A DNA stretch of 43,779 nt from positions 1 to 43,779 of the forward strand of contig JAEEMP010000100.1 in NCBI GenBank assembly GCA_016283275.1, given 5' to 3'. Positions 15,934 to 23,810 of the stretch are shown here, in pieces. The position numbers and the translations under genes are program-made. Within the stretch, counting starts at the first letter, position 1. The number at the start of each line of letters is the position of its first letter. The notes under the pieces were generated by a model. The model made no database searches. It was given only the letters and a program-made list of their open reading frames with translations, and was not told the origin of the DNA. Source of the stretch: Lachnospiraceae bacterium. Lineage in GTDB: Bacteria > Bacillota > Clostridia > Lachnospirales > Lachnospiraceae.

Positions 15934-17262
15934 ATGAGTAAAGTTGTGAAATTCGGCGGAAGTTCTCTTGCCAGCGCCGAGCAGTTTAAAAAGGTCGGAG
16001 ACATCATAAAGGCAGACCGAGAAAGAAGATATGTGGTGCCTTCGGCTCCGGGAAAGAGATTTTCGAAGGATACAAAAGTAACGGATATGTTATATTCCTG
16101 TTACGCTACCGCTACCGGAAAGAACGGTCCCGAAAAGATGGTAGGCGAGCTTAACGATATAAAGGCCAGATATACCGAGATCATCACAGGCCTTAAACTC
16201 AAGCTTTCCCTTGATGAAGAGTTTACAAAGATCGCAGAGGATTTCCTTAATAAGGCAGGCCGCGATTATGCCGCATCACGAGGCGAATACTTAAACGGTA
16301 AGGTAATGGCCGCATTTTTGGGCTGGGACTTCATTGATTCAGCCGAAGTCATAAAGTTTAAGGAAAACGGTGAATTTGATTCGGAGAAGACCAACGAGAT
16401 CCTTTCAAAACGATTAAAGGAATCCGTGCATGCGGTCATTCCCGGATTTTACGGTTCACTTCCCGACGGTACGATAAAGACATTTTCAAGAGGCGGTTCC
16501 GATATAACCGGTTCGATCGTCGCAAGAGCCTGCAAGGCAGATGTATACGAAAACTGGACTGATGTTTCGGGTTTTCTGATTGCGGATCCGAGGATCATCG
16601 ATAAACCCGAAGTCATAGAGACGATCACATATAAAGAACTTCGCGAGCTTTCATACATGGGAGCCGGCGTTCTTCATGAAGATTCGATATTCCCGGTAAG
16701 GAGCGAGGGCATTCCGATCAACATAAGAAATACCAATTCCCCCGAAGACGGCGGTACATGGATCGTGGAATCCACCTGTCAGAAGTCGAAATATACCATT
16801 ACCGGTATTGCGGGAAAGAAGGGCTTCTGCGCGATCAATATTGAAAAAGACATGATGAACTCCGAGATCGGTTTCGGTCGTAAAGTCCTTCAGGCATTTG
16901 AAGACAACGGAATATCGTTCGAGCATATGCCTTCGGGAATCGATACAATGACGATCTTTGTGCATCAGGATGAGTTCATGAATAAGGAGCAGCAGGTCGT
17001 TGCTGCGATCCACAGGCTTGCCGATCCCGATACCATAGATATTGAGGCGGATCTTGCGCTCATAGCGGTCGTAGGCCGCGGCATGAAATCCACGCGTGGT
17101 ACCGCAGGCCGTATCTTCTCTGCTCTTGCGCATGCCAATGTAAACGTCAAGATGATCGATCAGGGTTCAAGCGAGTTGAACATCATCATCGGTGTTGCAA
17201 ATGAAGATTTTGAAACAGCCATCAAGGCAATATACAATATATTTGTAATTGCAAGACTTTAA
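15934..17262 (+). CDS. lysC: Aspartate kinase
   Basis: 442 residues. Phosphorylates aspartate, the first step to lysine, threonine and methionine. The N-terminal nucleotide-binding motif is VVKFGGSSLAS, and the kinase domain includes FSRGGSDITGSIVARA and YENWTDVSGFLIADPRI. A C-terminal tandem ACT region (about 295-442), with MNSEIGFGRKVLQAFEDNGI and GMKSTRGTAGRIFSALAHAN, binds feedback effectors. It is single-function, not fused to Hom, but linked to it in one operon. The stop is followed at once by repeat element copy A, whose first hairpin serves as its terminator. Confidence 0.94.
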   Translation: MSKVVKFGGSSLASAEQFKKVGDIIKADRERRYVVPSAPGKRFSKDTKVTDMLYSCYATATGKNGPEKMVGELNDIKARYTEIITGLKLKLSLDEEFTKIAEDFLNKAGRDYAASRGEYLNGKVMAAFLGWDFIDSAEVIKFKENGEFDSEKTNEILSKRLKESVHAVIPGFYGSLPDGTIKTFSRGGSDITGSIVARACKADVYENWTDVSGFLIADPRIIDKPEVIETITYKELRELSYMGAGVLHEDSIFPVRSEGIPINIRNTNSPEDGGTWIVESTCQKSKYTITGIAGKKGFCAINIEKDMMNSEIGFGRKVLQAFEDNGISFEHMPSGIDTMTIFVHQDEFMNKEQQVVAAIHRLADPDTIDIEADLALIAVVGRGMKSTRGTAGRIFSALAHANVNVKMIDQGSSELNIIIGVANEDFETAIKAIYNIFVIARL

Positions 17263-17444
17263 TATTTTGGGCTACATTATATAGCCGGTCGGATTATCCG
17301 ACCGGCTTTTTGCTTTATAGGAAATTTCTTCGAAATTTCCTATAAAGCAAAAAATGCTCCGCAGGGTGCGCACAAGCGCGAAATGTAGCAATTGCTTACG
17401 CAACCGCGCTTGGCGCGAGCGTATCGCAACCGATACGCTTTTTT
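17263..17444 (+). repeat. Composite intergenic hairpin element, copy A
   Basis: Fills most of the 277-nt gap after lysC. Order: TATTTTGG box; terminator stem AGCCGGTCGG/CCGACCGGCT (17283-17292 with 17298-17307) plus T-run; a perfect 22-bp hairpin with 3-nt loop (17307-17328 with 17332-17353) whose base reuses the T-run; a 63-nt core (17356-17418) with TGCGCACAAGCGCGA and CTTGGCGCGA; a second terminator stem AGCGTATCG/CGATACGCT (17418-17426 with 17431-17439), loop CAAC, then six T. A second copy lies at 28141-28312. The remaining roughly 95 nt to the next start is AT-rich with no clear promoter. Confidence 0.9.
17283..17311 (+). terminator. Intrinsic terminator of lysC (part of repeat copy A)
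   Basis: A 10-bp GC-rich stem with ATTAT loop followed by five T. Confidence 0.88.
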
Positions 17445-17539
17445 AATATAGCAAAAAACACAACTTATAGTAGCAATAGCGCGTATTATGATGTAAAATA
17501 TACTATGTATGGGGTTGTTTAGGTTAAGTTAGGAAAGTT

Positions 17540-18967
17540 ATGGAAGAGAATAAATATATAAAATACATAAACAATGATCCGGACGATGAAGCCAGAAAAA
17601 AGGCAAGAAGGCACAGACGTACTGTTGCGAGATTATGGGCATTTATCGCGGTGTTTGCCGTGATCGGTTTTGCGGGTTTCGGAGCGTTTATGCTCATAAA
17701 CGCGTATAATTCGGGAAAGATCGATCTAAAACTTCCAAACGACGGCGGCAAAACAAGCACCGTTTCGGTAGATGACAATACGAATGTACAGAATACCTTG
17801 GATGATCTTATCGGAGAGGAAGAGGATGTGGTAGTGGTAACGCCCACCAATCCGGAGCCGGAACCGACGCCCGAAGATCTTTTTGATGAAAAACTTGCCG
17901 AAATGATCGCGTCAATGCCGCTCGAAGAAAAAGTCATGGGACTGTTTATAGTCAGTCCCGAGCAGATAACGGGCGTCGAAACTGTCGTGCAGGCGGGAGA
18001 CGGTACAAAAGAAGCTTTGGCTAAGTATCCCGTCGGAGGTATCGTGTACGGTGATAAAAATATTACCGATGAAGAAAAGTTCTCCCAAATGCTCAAAAGC
18101 ACCCGCGAATATTCCAAATATCCGATATTTCTGATCCTTTCGGATAAAGACGGAAATAAGGAACTGGCTTCAAAACTGGGCAGCGACATATACTTTGATC
18201 AGGGCGCGATCGGAGAATCAAAGGACCCTTATACAGCATACACAAAGGGCCTTGATAACGCGAGGACGCTAAAAAATTGCGGACTTGACTTTGCGATCGC
18301 TCCCGTGGCCGATGTGCTCGGAAACGACGAAAGCCTTGCCGAAACATATTATATGAAGGATCGAAGTTTCGGAACGGATCCGTCGCTCGTATCGAGAATG
18401 GTCCTTGAAAGTGTCAACGCTTATAAGGAAAACGGGATCACTCCGGCACTTTGCTATTTTCCGGGACAGGGTACGCTTACGCAAAGCCCCACGGACTATG
18501 TTACAACGACTCTTATCACTCCCGAAGAAGTGAAAGCATATTATTACGATACATATAAGACCGCGATCGATAACGGTGCCGGGGCAATAGTGGTAAGCCA
18601 CGAATATGCGGACAACTTAACGACCGACAATATGCCGTGTTCTTTATCCAAAGACATATATACGGGGATGCTTCGCGAACAGTTTGCTTTTTACGATACG
18701 GTCCTTATAACCGATCGCCTCGATGCAACGGTGATAAGCGAATACTACACATCTTCGGAAGCCTGCGTCAAAGCCATAAAGGCGGGCGCCGACATGGTCA
18801 TGTGCCCGGAAGATTTCGAAGAGGGATATACCGCAGTGATCGAGGCGGTAAGATCAAACGTGATATCCGAAGAGCGTATCAACGATTCACTTAAGAGAGT
18901 ATATAAGATCAAATATACGGATATGCTGAAAGAGTTCTCATCTGCTGAGTTGTCAGCCGGAGATTGA
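17540..18967 (+). CDS. Membrane-anchored GH3-like protein lacking the usual acid/base motif
   Basis: 475 residues. One membrane helix near residues 33-55 is followed by an acidic, Pro-rich linker (about 85-115) and an extracellular glycoside hydrolase family 3 N-terminal barrel (about 118-465). The usual NagZ-type loop KHFPGHGDT...DSH appears as CYFPGQGTLTQSPTD near residue 305, so the Asp-x-His dyad seems replaced by Gln and Pro. The nucleophile position is kept as D392 in ITDRLDATVI. Either catalysis differs or the protein only binds its sugar. It is first in a five-gene run with gaps of 0-19 nt. Upstream AGGAAAG is close to the ATG, so the start is less certain than the frame. Confidence 0.8.
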   Translation: MEENKYIKYINNDPDDEARKKARRHRRTVARLWAFIAVFAVIGFAGFGAFMLINAYNSGKIDLKLPNDGGKTSTVSVDDNTNVQNTLDDLIGEEEDVVVVTPTNPEPEPTPEDLFDEKLAEMIASMPLEEKVMGLFIVSPEQITGVETVVQAGDGTKEALAKYPVGGIVYGDKNITDEEKFSQMLKSTREYSKYPIFLILSDKDGNKELASKLGSDIYFDQGAIGESKDPYTAYTKGLDNARTLKNCGLDFAIAPVADVLGNDESLAETYYMKDRSFGTDPSLVSRMVLESVNAYKENGITPALCYFPGQGTLTQSPTDYVTTTLITPEEVKAYYYDTYKTAIDNGAGAIVVSHEYADNLTTDNMPCSLSKDIYTGMLREQFAFYDTVLITDRLDATVISEYYTSSEACVKAIKAGADMVMCPEDFEEGYTAVIEAVRSNVISEERINDSLKRVYKIKYTDMLKEFSSAELSAGD

Positions 18968-18986
18968 GTACAGGAAAGGATGGCCG

Positions 18987-20399
18987 ATGGATAAGGTTGA
19001 TAAGAAATTATTACAGCTCAAATATTCAAGGATCACGACCAATATAATCATGGTCATATGCTGGGGTATTTCCGTAGGCCTTACGATCGCGTGCCTTAAG
19101 GGTACGCTTCAAAATCCCGTTGTCACTCTTGCAGCCTGGCTTATAGTGAGCATGACGATAAATCTCTGTACGGGTTTTTATACGGCAGTATCCGGTATTG
19201 AATACCAGGAAGCCGCCACAAAGATCGCAGAGGAAAAAGAACGCGATAACCTGGACAACATGGAGATAATAGAGGCACTGTGCATTAATTTCAATGCCGT
19301 ATATTATGTGGATTTCCTAAAAGACGAGATAAGATTTCTGCAGATCGGAAACCGTATCCGGCAATACATGGGTGCGGAATACAGTGAAAAGCATGCTTAC
19401 GAATGGTATGTAAGGGCTTATGCAAGGAAGCTTGTATATGAAGAATACCGAGAAGAATTTATCCGTGAGTTAAGCCCCGAGAACCTGCGAGAGAAGTTAA
19501 AGGACAGGGATTATTATACTTACAATTACGAAGGCGATAAGGACGGTCAGAGAAATGTTTTCCGGATGCGTGCCGCCAAGATAAACGGTTCGGAAAATCA
19601 TCTTGTTCTCGGCTTTGCTGATGTAGATGAGGAAGTAAGGGCGGATCTTGAGAAGTCGGAACTCACAAAAGCTGCTCTTATGCAGGCACAGGAAGCCAAT
19701 TCCACAAAGGATATCATTTTGGACAATATCGCTTCCGAAATAATCGAGCCGGTCAATTCGATAGTTGAAATCGCAAGGATGCTTTCGGCCAACGAAGCCA
19801 ATCCGCCTTCCGTAAGATCGAGCGGAAATCATATCCTTCTTGAGACCGAAAATGTCGGCATCATCTTAACCGATATCATGGAGATGAACCGTATCCGGAA
19901 CAGACAGTTCTTCTTAAAGGCCGATAAGACCGACTTAAACGCGCTTTTGGACGTGGTCGAGAATTCGGTAAAAGAACGCGCAAAAGAAAAGAAGATAAAT
20001 GTTACGCTTAACAGGGAGATCGTGCATACCGTGGTCATGTGCGATAAAAAGCGTATGGACTCTATCCTTCAGCATATATACAACAATGCGATCGATTTTT
20101 CGTATGTGGGAGGAGAGATCACTTCTTCGATCACGGAAATTCAGGTCTTGAATCATAAGGCATATTACGATATTGTTATCGGGGATAACGGCGCGGGGAT
20201 CGACGAGTCGGTCATCGATTCACTGTTTGAACCCGATTCGTTTGACAGAGTCTGCTCGGACAAGACGTCTAACAGGGTGATCGGACTTTCGGTCACAAAG
20301 TCTGTTATAGAGCTTATGGGCGGCAAATTTGAGATAACCAGCAAGAAACACGAAGGAACAAGAATAACCGTACATCTTTGCTATGAAATTGCGGAGTGA
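18987..20399 (+). CDS. Histidine-kinase-like membrane protein without phospho-acceptor His
   Basis: 470 residues. Two membrane helices (about 18-38 and 46-68), a PAS-like region (about 95-215), a dimerisation-helix region and a C-terminal HATPase domain. The HATPase boxes look intact: QHIYNNAIDFS (N), IGDNGAGID (G1) and VIGLSVTKSVIELMGG (G2). At the dimerisation helix the usual SHEIRTPLN reads ASEIIEPVN, so S250 replaces the His. No other His stands at that position. It may bind ATP and signal by another route, or modulate a partner kinase. No response regulator gene is adjacent. Confidence 0.82.
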   Translation: MDKVDKKLLQLKYSRITTNIIMVICWGISVGLTIACLKGTLQNPVVTLAAWLIVSMTINLCTGFYTAVSGIEYQEAATKIAEEKERDNLDNMEIIEALCINFNAVYYVDFLKDEIRFLQIGNRIRQYMGAEYSEKHAYEWYVRAYARKLVYEEYREEFIRELSPENLREKLKDRDYYTYNYEGDKDGQRNVFRMRAAKINGSENHLVLGFADVDEEVRADLEKSELTKAALMQAQEANSTKDIILDNIASEIIEPVNSIVEIARMLSANEANPPSVRSSGNHILLETENVGIILTDIMEMNRIRNRQFFLKADKTDLNALLDVVENSVKERAKEKKINVTLNREIVHTVVMCDKKRMDSILQHIYNNAIDFSYVGGEITSSITEIQVLNHKAYYDIVIGDNGAGIDESVIDSLFEPDSFDRVCSDKTSNRVIGLSVTKSVIELMGGKFEITSKKHEGTRITVHLCYEIAE

Positions 20400-20401
20400 C
20401 A

Positions 20402-21046
20402 ATGGCTGTTAAATCACTTAAAAGAAGTTTTCCCATAGTGAAAGACGATGAGCGTTCTTTTTACGGCGGCACTCAGGAGTGGAGCCTTAAAAAGTATGTC
20501 AGAGGTTACGGGTGCGGTACGGTTGCATGTGCAAACGTGCTTAAACATACGGTCGACAGGAAAGGCCCTGAGGTATCAAAGGGCGATTATATCGATTATA
20601 CAAAGCATTTAAGACATTTTTATCTTCCGATAATACCGAAATTCGGCATGAACGGTCTTTTTATGGCGCTGGGCATGAATGCGTATTTTCTTAAAAAGAG
20701 GCTTCCGTTCCGTGCGAGATGGGGCTGCCTTTCCAAAAACATCTTTAAGCATATAGAAGAAATGCTCGATGCCGATATACCGGTAGTGCTTTCGGCCGGA
20801 CCGAACTGGCCGAATCTGTTTGGCAAACACAGGCTTAACATGTACGAGTACTTGGGCGGAAAGTATGTTGTGACCGCTTCGATGAGAGCCCATTATGTAA
20901 CCGTTACCGCTATGGACGACGAGTATATGACAATTTCTTCCTGGGGGAAGAAGTTTTATATAAAGCGAGATGAATTTATGGAATATGCCAAAAAATACAG
21001 CAATTTCCTGTTCAGCTCAATACTTGTGATAAAGGCTGGAAAGTAA
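20402..21046 (+). CDS. Papain-fold (C39-like) protein, possibly inactive
   Basis: 214 residues from the ATG at 20402, with GGAG 5 nt upstream; a GTG at 20396 lacks an RBS. GYGCGTVACANVL puts Cys at residue 38 in a C39/papain-like nucleophile position, AHYVTVTAMDD puts His at 164, and ISSWGKKFYI ends in a papain-like SWG where the catalytic Asn/Asp would be expected (Ser180 here). No signal peptide or membrane helix is visible. It sits between the kinase-like gene (2-nt gap) and the Na/Pi transporter (1-nt gap). Family placement is by motif only and enzymatic activity is doubtful. Confidence 0.6.
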   Translation: MAVKSLKRSFPIVKDDERSFYGGTQEWSLKKYVRGYGCGTVACANVLKHTVDRKGPEVSKGDYIDYTKHLRHFYLPIIPKFGMNGLFMALGMNAYFLKKRLPFRARWGCLSKNIFKHIEEMLDADIPVVLSAGPNWPNLFGKHRLNMYEYLGGKYVVTASMRAHYVTVTAMDDEYMTISSWGKKFYIKRDEFMEYAKKYSNFLFSSILVIKAGK

Positions 21047-21047
21047 A

Positions 21048-22859
21048 ATGTACGTTTTTAACATGATTTCCTTATTGGGCGGTCTGGCAATGTTCCTTTA
21101 CGGAATGAGGACCATGAGCGCAAGCTTAAAGGAAGGCTCTTCGGGAGCATTAAAGGTTGCAATGGAACGGGTTACCAACAATCCGGTAAAAGCATTCTTT
21201 CTGGGGCTTGCGGTAACAGCGATCATTCAGTCATCGACGGCTACGATCGTTATTACGTCGGGCCTTGTGGCTGCGGGAGTTATATCGCTTCATCAGTCAC
21301 TCGGTATCATTATCGGTGCCAATGTCGGTACGACCGTAACAGGCCAGATAATAAGATTATTGGATGTCAATTCGGACGGCGTGGCATGGCTTGAGGTATT
21401 CAAACCTTCGACACTTGCACCTGTCGCTCTTATCATAGGTATTATTCTTATAATGTTCTGTAAGTTCAAGAATCACGAGAATATCGGTACCATCGCGATC
21501 GGGTTCGGTGTTCTTTTCTCGGGACTTTTAAATATGACGGCAGCCGTATCCGTTTTTTCGGAAAACGGTATGCTCAGTTCGTTATTTACCAATTTGGGAA
21601 ACAACAGGATACTCGGATATCTGATCGGTGCAGGTGTTGCATTTGTGCTTCAAAGTTCATCTGCGACGATAGGTATCTTACAGGCATTTTCTTTGTCGGG
21701 CGGCCTTACGTTTAAAGCCGTGTATGTGGTGATCGTAGGCGTATACTTAGGCGACTGCGTTACAACCGCGATAGTATGTTCAATAGGTGCAAAGCCCGAT
21801 TCGAAGAGAGTCGGCATTGTAAATATACTGTACAACTTAAGCAAGACTTTAGTGGTGCTTGTGGTCGTGGGAATACTTCACGGCTTCGGAGTTTTAGACG
21901 GTTTATGGGACAAAACGATCACTTCGGGCGGCATAGCCGATACCAATACCGCTTTCAATCTTGGCTGTGCGATCCTTTTAATGCCTTTAGTGGGTATATT
22001 TGAGAATATGTCCAGAAAGATAGTACACGATGAAGAGGTAAAGCCTTCAAAGTATTCGGAACTTATCGACGGACTTAACCCGGTATTCTTCAGTACCCCG
22101 GCGCTTGCATTCAGAAGTTGTTACAATGCGTTAAATACCATGCTCGATCTTTCCATTCAGGGTATCAACAAAGCTATCGATCTCTTTACGGGATACGATA
22201 CCGGGGTCATCGATGAGATAAATGAAGAGGAAGATAATATCGATATGCTTACGGACGGAGTGGACACTTATCTTGTAAAGCTTTCTTCGCATGTAAGCTC
22301 AGAACTCCACACAAGCATATTGGATCATTATCATAAGGTTGTTACCGAGTTTGAACGTCTCGGAGACAGGGCTGTATATATAGCCGAGAATGCGACAGCC
22401 CTTCAAAAGGAAGGATTAAAGTTTTCGGAGGAAGCTCTGAATGAGCTTGGCGTTGTGAGGGAACTAATGAATGAAATGCTTGCGCTTTCGAAGCAGTCTT
22501 TCGTGAGCCGTGATGTTGATGCTGCCAGAAAGATAGAGCCGATGGAAGAAGTGATGTCTTCGATGCTGAATACTCTTCACGACAATCATCTCGACAGACT
22601 TCACGAAGGCAAATGTACGATCCACGGCGGTGTTATTTTCTTAGACCTCATTTCAAACCTTGAGAGGATCGCGGATATCTGTTCAAATATCGGCGTTGCG
22701 ACGATTACAAGAGCGAACCCCGGTATCGGTAATGTTGCGCATTCATATATCACATCGCTTCATGAAGGCGTGGATGAGCAATACAATGAAGTTTATACAT
22801 CCGTTCACGATAAATATTTTGCAAAACTTGAAGAAGTTGAAAAGGGAGAAAAAGCATAA
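21048..22859 (+). CDS. Na+/phosphate cotransporter with PhoU-like C-terminal domain
   Basis: 603 residues. The NptA-type membrane domain (about 1-310) carries the two inverted QSS motifs, QSSTATIVITSGLVAAGVI and QSSSATIGILQAFSLSGGL, that bind Na+ and phosphate. A long helical PhoU-like domain (about 345-590) follows, with NMLDL/GINKAIDL and EFERLGDRAVYIAENA-type segments. It likely imports phosphate, or exchanges another anion, using Na+, with the PhoU part as regulator. It starts 1 nt after the previous stop and ends directly at the PrsW start, so translational coupling is likely. Confidence 0.92.
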   Translation: MYVFNMISLLGGLAMFLYGMRTMSASLKEGSSGALKVAMERVTNNPVKAFFLGLAVTAIIQSSTATIVITSGLVAAGVISLHQSLGIIIGANVGTTVTGQIIRLLDVNSDGVAWLEVFKPSTLAPVALIIGIILIMFCKFKNHENIGTIAIGFGVLFSGLLNMTAAVSVFSENGMLSSLFTNLGNNRILGYLIGAGVAFVLQSSSATIGILQAFSLSGGLTFKAVYVVIVGVYLGDCVTTAIVCSIGAKPDSKRVGIVNILYNLSKTLVVLVVVGILHGFGVLDGLWDKTITSGGIADTNTAFNLGCAILLMPLVGIFENMSRKIVHDEEVKPSKYSELIDGLNPVFFSTPALAFRSCYNALNTMLDLSIQGINKAIDLFTGYDTGVIDEINEEEDNIDMLTDGVDTYLVKLSSHVSSELHTSILDHYHKVVTEFERLGDRAVYIAENATALQKEGLKFSEEALNELGVVRELMNEMLALSKQSFVSRDVDAARKIEPMEEVMSSMLNTLHDNHLDRLHEGKCTIHGGVIFLDLISNLERIADICSNIGVATITRANPGIGNVAHSYITSLHEGVDEQYNEVYTSVHDKYFAKLEEVEKGEKA

Positions 22860-23810
22860 ATGAGGACTCTTCTGGTGGCGCTTGCCGCATTGCCCGCATT
22901 GGTACTTATATTCTTTGTATATAAGCAGGACAAGAAAGAAAAAGAACCCAAAGGTTTGTTGTTTAAGCTTGTTATGTTCGGCTTTATATCGATAATACCT
23001 GCGATCATAATCGAACTTTTATTCAGTGCGATACTTTATTTTATCGTGCCGCCGGACAGTATTGCCTTTGCTTTTATCGAATGCTTTGTGATCGTGGCCG
23101 GAGCGGAAGAGGGCAGCAAGTTTTTGATGCTTAAGCTGGGCTCATGGAAGAACAGAGAATTTAATTATTCCTTTGACGGGATAGTATATGCGGTCTGTAC
23201 GGGACTTGGCTTTGCTATCTTAGAGAATATCCTGTATGTGCTTCAATCGGGAGTAGGGCTTGCGATAACCAGAGCCTTCACGGCTATTATGGCGCACGCG
23301 GTCTTCGGCGTTGTAATGGGTGTGTTCTACGGAAGGGCCAGACAGTTTGAGTCGCTCGGAAATAAAAAGATGATGAACAAAAATCTTGCGCGTGGTCTTA
23401 TTTATTCGATGCTTCTGCACGGTCTTTACGACTTTTTGTTAAGCATTGAATCGGTCATAGCGCTTATAGTTTTTGTGGTTCTTCTTATCGGTATATATGT
23501 GCTCATGTTTGTGGTGGTGATAAATGCTTCCAAGCACGATGTCCCGGCAGTTCCCATGTATTATGCGGGGAACGGCCCCATAATGCCGCCGCAGGGTCCA
23601 CAGTTTAACTATACGCCGCAGTATCAGGCACCGCAGTATAATCAGCCCGTGCAGCCTCAGTATCAAGCCCCGCAGCATGCTCAGCCGGCGCAGCAGTTTC
23701 CGCAACAGCAGCAGTTTCCGCCAAGGCAAAATGTAAATCCGTATTCGAATACCACTGCAAATGTCATAAACAATACTCAGAGCCAAAGTTATGGTTCAGA
23801 CCGGAATTAA
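22860..23810 (+). CDS. PrsW-family intramembrane protease
   Basis: 316 residues with about seven membrane helices. The catalytic motifs of the glutamic-type PrsW family are visible: the EEGSKFLML pair, FDGIVYAVCTGLGFAILEN, HAVFGVVMGVFYGRAR and LLHGLYDF. The C-terminal 85 residues are a cytosolic Gln/Pro/Tyr-rich tail of imperfect YQAPQ-type repeats. In Bacillus, PrsW cleaves an anti-sigma factor; no anti-sigma or sigma gene is visible here, so the substrate is open. It is the last gene of the GH3-HK-C39-NptA run, and its 3' end overlaps the convergent radical SAM gene by 15 nt. Confidence 0.9.
   Translation: MRTLLVALAALPALVLIFFVYKQDKKEKEPKGLLFKLVMFGFISIIPAIIIELLFSAILYFIVPPDSIAFAFIECFVIVAGAEEGSKFLMLKLGSWKNREFNYSFDGIVYAVCTGLGFAILENILYVLQSGVGLAITRAFTAIMAHAVFGVVMGVFYGRARQFESLGNKKMMNKNLARGLIYSMLLHGLYDFLLSIESVIALIVFVVLLIGIYVLMFVVVINASKHDVPAVPMYYAGNGPIMPPQGPQFNYTPQYQAPQYNQPVQPQYQAPQHAQPAQQFPQQQQFPPRQNVNPYSNTTANVINNTQSQSYGSDRN

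Noticed and set aside
17263-17539. CRISPR or tandem-repeat array
   Set aside because: The repeats are inverted stems within one element, not regularly spaced direct repeats with spacers.
23580-23760. Q/P-rich repeat at the end of the PrsW gene as a separate element
   Set aside because: It is an in-frame low-complexity tail of the protein with irregular units.
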